A DNA stretch of 64,000 nucleotides, from positions 1,204,028 through 1,268,027 of the forward strand of contig NC_087079.1 of assembly GCF_026151205.1 (NCBI RefSeq). Direction: 5' to 3'. A program made the translations under genes and the position numbers. Below the pieces are notes generated by a model that did no database searches, was not told the DNA's origin, and worked only from the letters and a program-made list of their open reading frames with translations. Below, in pieces: positions 24,901 through 34,419 of the stretch; position 1 is the stretch's first letter; each line of letters opens with the position of its first letter. The DNA comes from Bolinopsis microptera. Its lineage: Eukaryota > Ctenophora > Tentaculata > Lobata > Bolinopsidae.

Positions 24901-27115
24901 TAGCACCAAGACCCCAGTTAATATTCTTCCTGAGCAACTCTCCCATAACCAAGAAGAAGAAGACCATCTCACTGCTGACAGTCTCTCCAGTAAGGTATTT
25001 AGTAAGTAGTAGAGCCAGTAGTCCAACTAGCGGTGAAGCCTTCTGTATAGCTATACTAGAGCTCTTCAGCAACATAAAGGTACTGATGTACTTCGTCTCT
25101 AGTGCTCTTACCTAGAAGATATTTCCATATCTGTCTTTGTCCGTAATATTTAACAACATCATGGTTTATTGATTATGGGTAGAGATAACGATTAAGAGAT
25201 AATGACCCTGCTACCTACTCGAAATATGAAGTTCTTGAAGACAGACTCCCACTTGTACATCTTTATAATCTTCATTGAAGCTATAGTCTCCCCTATCAGC
25301 TTTATCCTCTTGTCTGTGTGAGCTACTGTTTTCCTTCTGTCGGATCGGAAATAACATGTCAGATCAAACAAATGTAAACTTTGTCAATTTCGGGATTTTG
25401 AAAACCCACAAATTGATACACACTACTGTGGACAGTGTTTAGTGTCTACTGACCTACAGGTTGGTCACTTAACCTACGAAAAAGGAACAGAAACAGAGCT
25501 GGCTAGGGAAAGGAATATGAAATATGTTTCAAACCTGCAAACTTGAATTCCTTTTCCGATGTAAAACTGAAGAGGAACAAAAAGGAACACGGCGCCAAAA
25601 GCTGTGAGTGTGGCGTATAACCCGATTGTGTAGTAGGAAAGAACGAAGGATGTTGTTAGCGTCAGTGGGACGTTCAGCACTGCGTGAAGAGGTACTAAAC
25701 CCTGTAAAACATGATGTGATAGCACCCGATAGCACCTGATAGCACCTGATAGCACCTGATAGCACCTGATAGCACCTGGTACAGTGTTCAAAATTTAAAA
25801 TTCCCCCCAACTCCGGCCCCCCTCCCCAAACAGTTGTGGACGTAATCTTTCCAAGGTACAGAAAATGTTGATATATTGTTACTTGTTAGTTTTCAGTTAA
25901 CTGTAGTTAAACCCACCTCGTTGAAGCGCTCAGCGTCGTTAGACATTAGTGTTATCACGTGACCAATACTAGTTTTACTAAGGGCTGAGAAGCTAATCCT
26001 GCACGCCTGAAAATTGAAGTATGTGCTAGAGATGACCTGATGACGTGTGAGGTGGTATTGAATAAATATTGGTGAATACTTTTCCTAGAGTCACCTTAAA
26101 TGTTTAACAATGTTGGACTCGACAATTGTGATCCTGAAATATGGCTTTCTTTTATGTAATCAAATTTAGAAAACAGAGATAAGAAATTGTAAAAATATGA
26201 TTCAACTGTGATCTTATTTTCGTCATGAATTTTTAATTTAATTTGATTCAAAACCTAGAACATATGATTTGGTTGAAAGTTATCTTATATTTAGTTAGTC
26301 TTACCTTATTTAATTGATAACGTTTCATAAGTAATGACTCAATTTTGTGAAATTGTAAAAATTAAATGCCATCAGAACAGATTAGGATTATATACCCTGT
26401 TCCAGGTACCTACCAAATAACCGAATATTACCTAATTTACCATGGTAATAGAGTGGGAGCTGGGATATCAAGGGTGGTAAACACGGGTTTTTAGTGCACA
26501 TAACACATAATTAAGCTCTGGGATCCACCAATGAACAGTTTAAAAATTTGATAAGTTAATCTTATCCTTGCAAAAAACAGCGAGTGTTGAATTTACCTTA
26601 TCGTAGACTAGAGCAGAGGCCTGGTTTCTTAAAACTTTGCCTAACTTCTCCAAATTCCAGTGCATCACACTTTTGAGACCAATGTAAAGAAGATTTATGA
26701 GACACATGGCACAACAGTAAATCACAACTTCACTGCAGGTCAACTTTGATGCAGAGTCAAAATAAGAGGAAACTTTGGAAACTAAAAAAGCAGGAGCAAG
26801 AAAGAAGAAACTCTGCGATAAACACATTAGTGTAATAGGAAAGATAAGCTTAGCATTAGCTTTTAAAAAAGCTCGAGGTAGAGAGGGGGATTTCTTCTTC
26901 AGCTCAACATTCCAGTAATATTTAACAAGGTCTGTGACACGTCTAGATTGGAGGTTAGGGTGACAGGGAAATATATCAGATTCTTGTAGTGGAGCTCTGT
27001 AACCCTTCTTCATGAGATCTTGTATCCACAAAAAGAGGATGCGACTGAGAAAAGTAGCACTCTGTTCAGGATTAGTAGGGTGGGAAGGGTGGATTTCTTT
27101 TTCTTGAGAAGTCAT
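12962..27115 (-). CDS. ABCC-family (MRP4-like) ABC transporter, truncated after part of the second membrane domain
   Basis: Twenty minus-strand exons join in phase (about 914 codons): 27115-26597, 26006-25917, 25701-25535, 25336-25219, 25111-24854, 21184-21028, 20854-20700, 20530-20452, 20114-20029, 19766-19686, 17502-17402, 17043-16948, 16707-16634, 16486-16428, 16278-16085, 15874-15765, 15573-15478, 15314-15216, 13353-13222, 13032-12962. TMD1 comes first, with the ABCC loop [13 protein letters not shown]...KMYKWE. NBD1 is complete: Walker [11 protein letters not shown]-loop FYSQVPW, signature LSGGQRAR, Walker [13 protein letters not shown] and H-loop LVTHN. An acidic linker leads to TMD2 with [21 protein letters not shown] and [20 protein letters not shown]. 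After 12962 no further TMD2 or NBD2 exon is seen down to position 1. ABCC4 proteins have about 1,300 residues, so roughly 400 are missing. The start ATG (27115) was chosen to match the paralogous exon at 31114. The role is inferred as organic-anion or drug export at a membrane. Confidence 0.86.
13716..14300 (-). mobile_element. 5'-truncated LINE fragment, same family as the 21499 element
   Basis: Reading on the minus strand, the translation matches the last ~210 residues of the intact [25 protein letters not shown], then after a deletion [12 protein letters not shown], and finally [14 protein letters not shown] to the same C-terminal HSND. About 90 bp of the full copy (near 24297-24386) are missing and the frame shifts there. 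The 3' end has the same GGAGACCTAATCAAGTAC tail followed by AAGTA repeats. It sits in an ABCC intron between exons at 15216 and 13353, in the transport gene's sense orientation. Confidence 0.88.
15913..16052. repeat. 46-bp tandem repeat, three copies
   Basis: Three units of GATAATGTATAAATGTATAA followed by TGTACAAAAAACAGAGGAAC and CACTAT lie in the ABCC intron between exons ending at 16085 and starting at 15874. One unit has a single-base change (AAATAACAG). The short minus-strand ORF across it is a by-product. Confidence 0.85.
17959..19044 (+). pseudogene. Unknown Pro/Ser/Thr-repeat ORF interrupted by a minisatellite, nested in an ABCC intron
   Basis: I do not recognise this protein. One frame starts at ATG 17959 ([18 protein letters not shown]) with a CxxC...C-x2-H pattern, enters a Pro/Ser/Leu-rich minisatellite, and meets TGA codons at 18202 and about 18361. 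The same frame is then open from about 18364 to the stop at 19042. That second part has three 26-residue repeats ([20 protein letters not shown]-type, 78 bp each, ~18460-18710) followed by a ~110-residue non-repetitive basic domain ([28 protein letters not shown] near the end). The two open parts lie in one frame, which suggests one exon broken by repeat slippage. An unrecognised intron removing the stops is the alternative. It lies antisense in the intron between ABCC exons at 19686 and 17502. Confidence 0.45.
18115..18480. repeat. Minisatellite, CTCCAAACCTCAGCTACATT-type
   Basis: Compound array mixing CCTCCAAACCTCAGCTACAT, TCCGTCCTACTGAAC and CCTCACTCCAAACCTCACT units. Unit lengths are not all multiples of three, so the translation changes frame between units; this places the two in-frame TGA codons in the surrounding ORF. 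Confidence 0.85.
19281..19371. repeat. 14-bp inverted repeat (possible MITE end)
   Basis: TATAATACCTCCGC at 19281-19294 has its exact complement at 19358-19371, so the segment can form a stem with a 63-nt loop. A related GGTATTATAC motif follows at about 19597. It lies in an ABCC intron. Without a target-site duplication I cannot call it a transposon. Confidence 0.45.
20125..20242. repeat. GTTAACCACGAC / CCATGTACGT simple repeat
   Basis: Imperfect tandem GGTAACCATGGTAACCATG, CGACGTTAACCA and CCATGTACGTA units lie just upstream (minus strand) of the ABCC exon at 20114. Many are self-complementary, such as CCATGG, GTTAAC and GTAC. Confidence 0.7.
20323..20446. repeat. 21-bp tandem repeat abutting an ABCC splice donor
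   Basis: About six copies of GAAGCTATAATGAGAGTAGG plus A, one of them shortened. The array begins within 10 bp of the donor of the ABCC exon 20530-20452. On the transcribed (minus) strand each unit reads TCCTACTCTCATTATAG, a pyrimidine tract ending in AG. Confidence 0.85.
21206..21268. repeat. 20-bp tandem repeat, three copies
   Basis: Three copies of TGGTGGCAAGAGATTTTTAT lie about 25 bp upstream (minus strand) of the ABCC exon starting at 21184. It is intronic. Confidence 0.8.
21352..24755 (+). mobile_element. Apparently full-length non-LTR retrotransposon (APE-type LINE)
   Basis: Contains one uninterrupted 1,068-codon ORF (next entry), roughly 150 bp of 5' leader, and a 3' end GATTGAGGAGACCTAATCAA followed by GTAAGTAAGTACAAGTAGAAG microsatellite. 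The same 3' end occurs in the truncated copy at 13716. It is inserted in the large ABCC intron between exons at 24854 and 21184, antisense to the transporter. Exact borders and target-site duplication could not be fixed by eye. Confidence 0.78.
21499..24705 (+). CDS. LINE ORF: AP-endonuclease plus reverse transcriptase
   Basis: 1,068 residues. The N-terminal exonuclease/endonuclease/phosphatase domain (about 70-320) has [30 protein letters not shown] and GSDHYLVRG, which include the expected Asn, Glu, Asp-x-Asn and Ser-Asp-His residues. The reverse transcriptase (about 540-860) has [51 protein letters not shown] and the catalytic YADDMAVL. The C-terminus carries [17 protein letters not shown] and [14 protein letters not shown], typical of CR1/RTE-like elements often annotated as craniofacial development protein 2-like. 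No stop or frameshift interrupts it, so this copy may be competent or recently so. The clade was not determined. Confidence 0.9.
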   Translation: MNNQKWSDSRSSRRGVARMKCSGQSRKDPSVQMRTKKSPYFNSVISSQHITHVDPEKGRALPCNFIKHSINVGTWNVLSLESSSSKLYELSQNMSAYKMDVLGLTETHRPGTGEVTLDDGSLFINSGRSDGYRRQGVGLVLSKKTKNSLISYSPISERILAARLHSRHINISIVIAYAPTEDAAVGVKDDFYQQLSGAFDELPAHDVKFLLGDLNARIGQDNSAWSGVIGKHSLHVSSNDNGLRLLDFCALHQLTIGGTLFQHRDIHKGSWKSPDGRTVNQIDHVCISTKWSHSLLDVRSCRGADIGSDHYLVRGQFRVKLMAVQKMNASRRISPAIENLRDQSKVEEYCIALQNRFSCLPMEENLDGEWTLVKDTIKEVSMEVLGERPRRRKQQHLSQETKSLIAERSKIKQMAPSDNNNRSEYSRANKLVKKSCRKDDENWALRVAADLESAAVHGRQREVWQRIKTLSGKKNRKSTAVRDKSGKLIADPSAQRERWGEHFSELLNPPPTNADLSDLDHLEVVPCFPYLGDGDGPPTRLEILNCLKKLKNHKSAGIDEISNEQLKYGASGLVDRMEKLFSKVWNSEAVPDDWLKGIVIIVPKKGDTSHCSNNRGITLRSTASKLYQIIILQRMSDGLESLLRDNQCGFRKNRSCIDQIYSLRTIIHNCIEYNLPLYVNFVDFKAAFDSIDRNYIWKAFSHYGLPCKYIRIIQAFFNGTVSAVRHNGELSEWFEVSSGSGQGDIQGPPLFNVCLNVAAERTESNKVVSHGAVLQRSISPLVEDITVLDTDYADDMAVLDNSEEGLQETTDLLCMYGAQGGLRINGKKTEAMVIGKATSQRPYTKEATVNITVEDTPVQQVSDFTYLGTIISSDGTIDRELSARIQKASGAFNQLSNIWKNRNIQSYTKIRIYKAAVLTILLYGSEVWNTTKKQLHRFEVFHQRCLRRILRIRWLDRVRNTEVLERAKINPVETFIGANRLRWFGHVTRMPDTRLPKYLLNWTPAHGRRSRGRPRKNWRKFLLEDAAAFTGNTDIDLEGASEMASDRKLWREMIRHKREFIGAGHSND
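25718..25782. repeat. 10-bp tandem repeat GATAGCACCT, six copies
   Basis: Perfect or near-perfect decamers lie directly upstream (minus strand) of the ABCC exon that starts at 25701. On the minus strand the unit is AGGTGCTATC. Confidence 0.88.
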
Positions 27116-28130
27116 CAGTAAATATCCACGCTGTGAAAGGAGTAATTGCTTGAGGTTAGACAATCAAGCGGAGATAGATCAGTGATTACTGTAAAAAGTA
27201 AAGGAGATTCTAAATGTTCAGTGGACAGCGACCCACAAGATTGACTGTTACTAACTATAAACTACAACGGATAATCGATACTATTAAACAATAAACATGG
27301 CAAAGAACAAACAAAAAAAGCAAATTTGAGCAGTATTTTCTGTGAAGCCTGAAATATGATCCTCTCTAGTCACGTGAATAGCAATCCTTTCTGAACCCAG
27401 GTATAAAGGCATTGTTACTTTACTGCTACACTTTAAATTTGGTATTTTAGATTTTATCTTAAATTTTACACTCTGACAATACCTATCTATCATCGTTTAG
27501 AGGTTTGAGCAGTTGAGAATTTATGATTGAGAGGGTAATATTTACAACTATTTTACAAAAAGTATGATATTAGTATCAACATATTATTGTAAATAATAAT
27601 GTAGGGCATGATTATTCATGAGGATAATCGACACTGTTCTCATTAATTTATACCTTTACATTGAAAAGCCTATGATATAAATTAAAAGCAGACTGGGATA
27701 TCAGATAAATTCTGAGCATTATTGAAAATAAAAAATAAAAAATAAAATAAAGAATGGTTTCGATGAAGATTTGAGTTGAACAGTTATGATAACGGTTTTA
27801 TAATCATGAATACTCTTCAAATAGCCAAGCTTCCAGCACTATAAACGAGAAAGATTGCCAAAAAAGTGACGAATGCTGCAAAAATTGTCTTCTGAAGTAG
27901 TGAATTTTTCCTAATTTAATCATAATATATTTAATCACAAAATTCAAACCAAAACTCCAATATCCGTAATATGACGTCAAGTAAATAATGAAATAGGTAG
28001 TCAGATTTGCACGTGCAACCAGAACAGACTAGTATAATATACGCTGTACCTACCAAATAAACTAATATTACCTAAGTTACCATGGAAATAGGGTGGGCGC
28101 TGTGATCTTTAGAGTGGAAAAGACGGGTTG
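26371..28130. repeat. Diverged intron duplicate pair (26371-26490 and 28018-28130)
   Basis: Two ~115-bp segments in the same orientation share CAGAACAGA, TACCTACCAAATAA, AATATTACCTAA and TTACCATGG, with visible substitutions and small gaps (about 80 percent identity by eye). The first lies ~107 bp downstream of the ABCC first exon at 26597. The second lies downstream of the paralogous exon at 30596. They indicate that the exon was duplicated together with flanking intron. The rest of 27116-29170 is AT-rich and holds no exon I can support. Confidence 0.7.
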
Positions 28131-29189
28131 ACGTCAAGTAAATAGTGAAAAAGATAGTCTTTGCACTTGAAATTACCTCCTACGCATCAACGATAGTAGG
28201 TGATCACAACTTCACTATTTAATATTGAACAGTGAAGCTGTGATCTAAAGTTGTGATCTAGGAAGGTCGGCAAAAATGGCATGGTGTGTCACAAATTTGT
28301 GTTTTTAAAATGTTTGATTTGATCCAAGTACCCAAATAAATGATTAGTTGATTATTTATTAGCAGCGTGGTTCTTTGGTTCTCCTCACCTTTCAGTCAAA
28401 CCAGCTAAATTACAACATGTTTTAAAATAACATCGAGATCTTCAAATTGAAAAAATAGAAATTTTAGAATGAAGAAATAGACACAAATAGAATGAACCCA
28501 AATTATTGTATTTAGATTATGTAATGATTGATAATAACAGACAGTACCAGAGCTTCATATAACTGAGTCTTGTGACGTAGCCCTGGCTACAGGTGCCGCA
28601 TCTCACTGTCAGATTAAAATACAGACTGCTAAACGAAAATAGTTTGAGACGTTGCGAACAGGATATTGAGAAACCGCTAACGACTTTATGTTGAAACCTC
28701 AAAATGATTCATCGTCAAGAGAAAATAAATTAAATGAACTATCAGCATTCTCAAAGCTCCAGTTATTATTAATTAAGCTATCATTGAACCTTTCCTCTCT
28801 CAGGATGGCCGTTGACAGTTAAACCATCAAAAATGTTTTTTTGATGGCGACTGGGACGTAGCTATTTGTCTATGTTACTGAAGGAAGTTGGGACAAAGAG
28901 GAACTGAGAACTCTGATGCGAAACAGTACGGCAGTGTTAAACAAGGAACTGAAACCGAAGGGTTCCGTTCAGGCCTTCACACTTTCTTTCTGTCTGGTTC
29001 TAATATAGTAATATACCGCTACAATAATGACTTATATATAGATTATAGGGATATATAGTAATTATGGAGAGGTTATCAAAACAAAAAACTAATTATGGAG
29101 AGGGTTATCTAGCGTAGATCGAATTTGTTACATTTTTATTAGGTTATATATCTACGGAGTAATTTGATTATTTCAGTTCTGTGTTGAAG

Positions 29190-30397
29190 AGAGACGCGCT
29201 ACATACTCAGGACTTACTACATACTCAGGATGCACCACGTACTCAGGACGTACTACATACTCAGGATGCATCACCTCCTCAGGACGCACTACATACTCAG
29301 GATGCACCACGTACTCAGGACGCACTGCATACTCAGGACGCAGCACGTACTCAGGACGTATTACGTACTCAGGACGCATCACGTACTCAGGACGTATTAC
29401 GTACTCAGGACGCAGCAAGTACTCAGGACGTATTACGTACTCAGGACGCACCTCGTACTCAGGACGTATTACGTACTCAGGACGCAGCACGTACTCAGGA
29501 CGCACTACATACTCAGGATGCACCACGTACTCAGGACGCACTGCATACTCAGGATGCATCACCTCCTCAGGACGCACTACATACTCAGGATGCATCACCT
29601 CCTCAGGACGCACTACATACTCAGGATGCACCACGTACTCAGGACGCACTGCATACTCAGGACGCAGCACGTACTCAGGACGCACTGCATACTCAGGATG
29701 CATCACCTCCTCAGGACGCACTACATACTCAGGATGCATCACCTCCTCAGGACGCACTACATACTCAGGATGCACCACGTACTCAGGACGCACTGCATAC
29801 TCAGGACGCAGCACGTACTCAGGACGTATTACGTACTCAGGACGCACCACGTACTCAGGACGTATTACGTACTCAGGACGCAGCACGTACTCAGGACGCA
29901 CTGCATACTCAGGACGCAGCACGTACTCAGGACGTATTACGTACTCAGGACGCACCTCGTACTCAGGACGTATAACGTACTCAGGACGCATCACGTACTC
30001 AGGACGTATTACGTACTCAGGACGCAGCACGTACTCAGGACGTATTACGTACTCAGGACGCACCTCGTACTCAGGACGTATTACGTACTCAGGACGCAGC
30101 ACGTACTCAGGACGCACTACATACTCAGGATGCACCACGTACTCAGGACGCACTGCATACTCAGGATGCATCACCTCCTCAGGACGCACTGCATACTCAG
30201 GATGCATCACCTCCTCAGGACGCACTACATACTCAGGATGCACCACGTACTCAGGACGCACTGCATACTCAGGACGCAGCACGTACTCAGGACGTATTAC
30301 GTACTCAGGACGCAGCACGTACTCAGGACGTATTACGTACTCAGGACGCACCTCGTACTCAGGACGTATAACGTACTCAGGACGCATCACGTACTTA
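29190..30397. repeat. 18-bp minisatellite (~66 units) between the two ABCC first exons
   Basis: Array of TACTCAGGACGNNNNACG units with a few variant classes (CGTATTACG, CGCAGCACG, TGCACCACG, TGCATCACC-TCC, CGCACTACA) arranged in longer repeated blocks. Since 18 is a multiple of three and the unit has no stop codons in several frames, long ORFs appear on both strands: 415 codons of an RPEYV[IL] hexapeptide on the minus strand and 404 and 264 codons on the plus strand. I regard these as by-products of the repeat unless transcript data show otherwise. Confidence 0.92.
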
Positions 30398-30595
30398 TAG
30401 GCGATGAACAAAATTGTCAAAAATTGAAAAATTGTGACCTATGATTACTTAACGAGGTTTTGGATCAAGATTACTTTTTATTTATTATGTCAAAATTATT
30501 TAACAACAATAAAAGTACATTTATTTTTATTAGACTAAAATATGTTGACTATCTTCACAACAAATGAACAAAAACTTCATTTATAAAGATCCTAC

Positions 30596-31114
30596 CTTGT
30601 TGTATACCAGAGAGGACAGTTGGATTCTCAGAGAAGGTCCAAGTGTATGGAGGTTCCAATACAAGAAATTGCGCAGACCTATAAAGAGAATGTTAGCTAT
30701 AAACATCATTCCACCGTACATTAGGGCTTCCTTTTGAGTTGTGGTAGAGGCTGGGTCGAAATAGGAGGAAATCCTGCCGATGAGTACAGGTGGGGCCAGG
30801 AAGAAGAAACCTTCCAGAAAACATTGCGCGAGAATAATGCAGAGTTCCTTGGCATTGGACTTGAACAACGCTCTGGTTAATGAAGGTGAACTTTTCTTCA
30901 GTTCTTTGTCCCAGTAGTACTTTGTGCGGTCGGTGATAGTTTTTGATTTATATTTAGTGTGGCAGGCAAATACGTCGGATTCTTGTAGCGGAGCTTTGTA
31001 ACCCTTTTTTAGGATATCCTGAATCCACCAGAAAACACATCTGCTGAAAAAATTAGCATTTTCCTCCGGGTTAGGACGCAGTGTTGTAGCTTCATTGTCT
31101 TTAGGACTTGTCAT
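30596..31114 (-). CDS. Second copy of the ABCC first coding exon (orphan or alternative)
   Basis: Starts MTSPKDNEA and ends SLVYNK at a GTAGGA donor (phase 0). It matches the first exon of the ABCC gene at 27115-26597 along its whole length: FSR...W-IQDI-KKGYKAPLQESD, KYYWDKELKKSSPSL-RAL, FFFLAPP and GLRNFLYWNL. Both exons are exactly 519 bp, so no indel has accumulated. The protein segment is the N-terminal cytoplasmic region and first helices of TMD1. No second, third or later ABCC exon follows before the other first exon. It is therefore either an alternative first exon spliced to 26006 onward, or a remnant of a duplicated gene. The frame is intact and uninterrupted, which favours use. Confidence 0.82.
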
Positions 31115-32017
31115 GAATACTGCAATAGTTAAGTTAGTTGGGATTAATTAGAGGACATAACATGTTATCCTTACACAGTACACGCTAATTGTGTAACATA
31201 TGTCTGGAGGGGAGGGAGAGGGGGGAGGGGGCTCTTTGGCAAGCAATCATAAAACCAAGATTAGACTAATTTTACCACTCGATACCTATCTTTAGCAAGA
31301 AGCTGGATTAAAGTTGTGCAGATGTTAAATTGTAAGGTGGATAATGAGTAAATGCTATTCAAAATTATATTCATAATAATACACTTATGAATTTATTTTA
31401 CATTATATAGTAGTTTCTCTCGGATCAGTACTTACTTTGCTATATATAGCAATAATAATATATATAGCAATATATAGCAATTATAATATATTATACAAGC
31501 GAAATAATGTGGTCGAATCTGGGATCAAAATAAGCTTTCATATTGCATAATATCAATACAAATATTATACTCATAATCCATATTCCAGTTTGATCTGTTT
31601 TGCAGAATTGGTCGTTTAGTGAGGGACTTTACCATGCCTGGTTAGCGGTTGGAAACTGTTTAGAGGCAAAAGGTCGTCTTTATGTCAAATAATGTTTATC
31701 AAGAAACTAACCCGGAAAATCGCTAAATAATTAAATACCTGATGATAAAACCTGATATTAGTGTGAAATACAAGACTATACAACTTTTTTGCTGGAATGA
31801 TTGTCTTGCATTTTTCGCATGTCAAGTAAAAACATAAGACTCTTAATCATACTTCTTTCCTGCTTTCTTTTTATTCAGTGGGCCTCACCGTTATGATGTT
31901 AGACTTTTGTTGAAAATCGGATTTCTCCGTTTGGTGCTGTTTTTCTTTGTATAAGCAGGTAGTTCGATAAAATGATAATGTAATTATTTACTTGGTACTC
32001 TTTACAGCACAATAGAT
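31115..32017. promoter_or_regulatory. Intergenic region between divergent ABCC exon 1b and GPCR
   Basis: About 900 bp separate two divergently oriented coding starts, so the promoters may be shared. It contains a purine-rich run GGAGGGGAGGGAGAGGGGGG at about 31206-31228 that could form a G-quadruplex, and TATATATAGCAATA-type repeats near 31440-31495. The AG at 32006-32007 just before the GPCR start looks like an acceptor, so a 5' non-coding exon may lie here. No defined promoter element was proven. Confidence 0.35.
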
Positions 32018-34419
32018 ATGACCTACTATCAAAACTACTACGGAATAGAACTGTCGACTTACAAAGCACTGGATAGATTTTACATGTTCTTCATTACAAT
32101 AATGGCACTGTTTGGTGAGTGATTAATTAATATTCTTATACTATCGGTGTTTCCCTAGTCCATATATTCCCTACATTGCGATCGATTTGCAATTGAAACC
32201 ACTGAGACACAAATCTACACTATTGATTTACTGAGCAGTAAGAACAATATCATAATTTAAGATCAGTGTAATGGAGACTAGCATTCTTGTACAATGCTGT
32301 ACAGCAGTGAAGATGTGAAACATATTGCACACCAAGAAGAGACAAATGACAACCTAATGAATGACTTCCTCTACAATTCCATATTGCAGGAGTAATCTTC
32401 AATTCTCTGCTCGGTTTGGCTTATCTGAGAAAGCAGTGGTTCACAAAGACAGGTGATTTTGGCACCACTCTGTACACTCACCTTACCTTCAACAATCTAG
32501 TGAAGGTATATTCACTGTGTAGTAGTATCTGATCACACTTCAACGTATTTAGGGTAGACAACTATGAGGTAAGTATAATAATTTTGCAACTAATTTATTT
32601 TGTATAAGTAGGAAGTTTTGTTGGGTCAATTGTATGCTGTTTTTAATTTTCAGTCCATTGTTGCTTTGCTTCATGGAGGTTTGGCTCTACAAACGAATTG
32701 GGTATCATCCACCTACTACAAAGTTCAAGAGAGATCAATCTCCACCATGAAGAACAATAACAGTTTTGTATATTGCAATGTTATGGGACCCATTCAAAGC
32801 ATTGTAATAGTGCAGGTAATTATGATAAATGCATCTTACTTACATACGATATTGAGATATTGAGATACCGATTGAATCTGATCTGGAATTTGTAAATTGA
32901 AGGAATGTCACAATTGTGCTAGTATACTACTGTTTAAATAACCTCATCTAACTTTCAGGGGGTGCTACTCTTGAGCTGCCTTGTCTGCTTTAAGGTTTTA
33001 GACAGGTACTCTCAATATATCCGCAGTATTTTGAGGAGAAGAAAATACTTAGCTAATATCATCATTTCGTGTAGCTGGATAATAAGGTGAGCTATGAATA
33101 ATACATTCTAAGAATGAATCCTACTTTTGGAAAGTTATTGAATTCCTGATTCTTAGTCTATGTAAACTAAACTACCCACTTTGCAGTGTTACTGGGGCGC
33201 TGTGTACTTATGTGGTCTCAGAAGCATATTACATGGACAATTTATCTGGATTTTGCTACACTACAGAAAACAAGACGATTCCTGGCATTGGAGTTTTCCT
33301 CTTCTGCTTGCCTCCGCTTATAAGCTGTGCAATCATCCTAGTGATGCTTGTGGTCTTACTTTACCAGTAATTTAATATGTTTCAAAATAAGATATTTTTA
33401 TATTTACATTGAAAATTCTTTAAACTGGACTCCTCAGGAACAAAAGGGGTATAGAGAGATCCACACGATCCCAATCCAGTATCCTTAGCCTCTCAAAAAA
33501 CATGTCATTGCATGATATTTCCTGCAGGTACATCCTACAGCGAAAAGAAAGAGAAACAAGAGAGCACACTGATTCTACCAAGCTGATAATTATCCTGATA
33601 TACACAGTTATATTCTTATTGTGTGAAGGTCCAATATGGTTATTTTATTTCATATACAACTGTGAAGAAGGGGTAAAATGGATGCTGAATTCAGATGATT
33701 TGGTGGGTTAATTTGTAGACAGTCAGTTAATAGTTGACAGTCATGTTGTCCCTATCAAATGACAATCATGCTTTACATATAAATTAAATTGGAGCTATTT
33801 AAAACTGGTGATGATTGTGATCCTGAATGATACTAATAATTGACCATCTATACAATTCTACATTAGACCAAACAAAAAAATATTTTTGATAACAGTAACT
33901 GACAAAATCTTTCAGAATGATTACTATGTTGGATTGTTCTATTATCATTATGTAAGCTCGGTCCTGAAAAATGATTTTGACTACGTAGGCCAAAATCTTT
34001 ATATGGCACTCCGATATTATCCAATGTGAGTCATTTTATTTCTGTTACTCACTTAATACTACTAAATACTACTTTATGGCCATGACCATATTCCTAATTA
34101 TGGTCAAGGTCATTAATCTTTATAAAATTCAGTTTCAATGAAAAACAACAGTAAAATATTGTTGTAGCATTAGTACTAAAAACTTTTCTCATACAATTTC
34201 AGGTATGTGCAGTTGACACTAACAATAGAAACCTTCATCCAAACAGCCACCCTGCTTTTTGTTCAGCACGATATCTTGGATTGGCTCTACAAAATCGTTA
34301 CAAACAGAAGTTTTGTTCGCTCTTTCACAATGGTAGAACAAGGAAATACGAACAATGACATTTTACATGAACCTTCCAACGACCACTCTGAAACAGCTGC
34401 TGATCGACCTTCAATCTAA
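32018..34419 (+). CDS. Divergent rhodopsin-type G-protein-coupled receptor
   Basis: Eight exons in phase: 32018-32114, 32390-32505, 32654-32815, 32959-33086, 33187-33366, 33528-33702, 33916-34025, 34203-34419 (394 aa). Seven hydrophobic segments are visible. After helix 3 comes LDRYSQYIRSILRRRKY, a class A DRY box. A Cys before helix 3 (VYCNVM) and one in the second extracellular loop (SGFCYTT) could form the standard disulfide. Helix 4 has SCSWII. Helix 6 reads FLLCEGPIWLFYF, with CEGP replacing CWxP, and helix 7 lacks a clean NPxxY. The N-terminus is short and Tyr-rich, with no signal peptide. The tail (VRSFTMVEQGNTNN...) is about 45 residues. The ligand cannot be predicted. The last exon has a diverged partial copy at 37479-37560. 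Confidence 0.78.

Noticed and set aside
29190-30397. CRISPR-like array
   Set aside because: Units are contiguous 18-mers without unique spacers, in a eukaryotic intron-rich context.
29181-30444. 264- and 404-codon plus-strand ORFs over the 18-bp array
   Set aside because: Open only because an 18-bp stop-free unit repeats; listed as a repeat instead.
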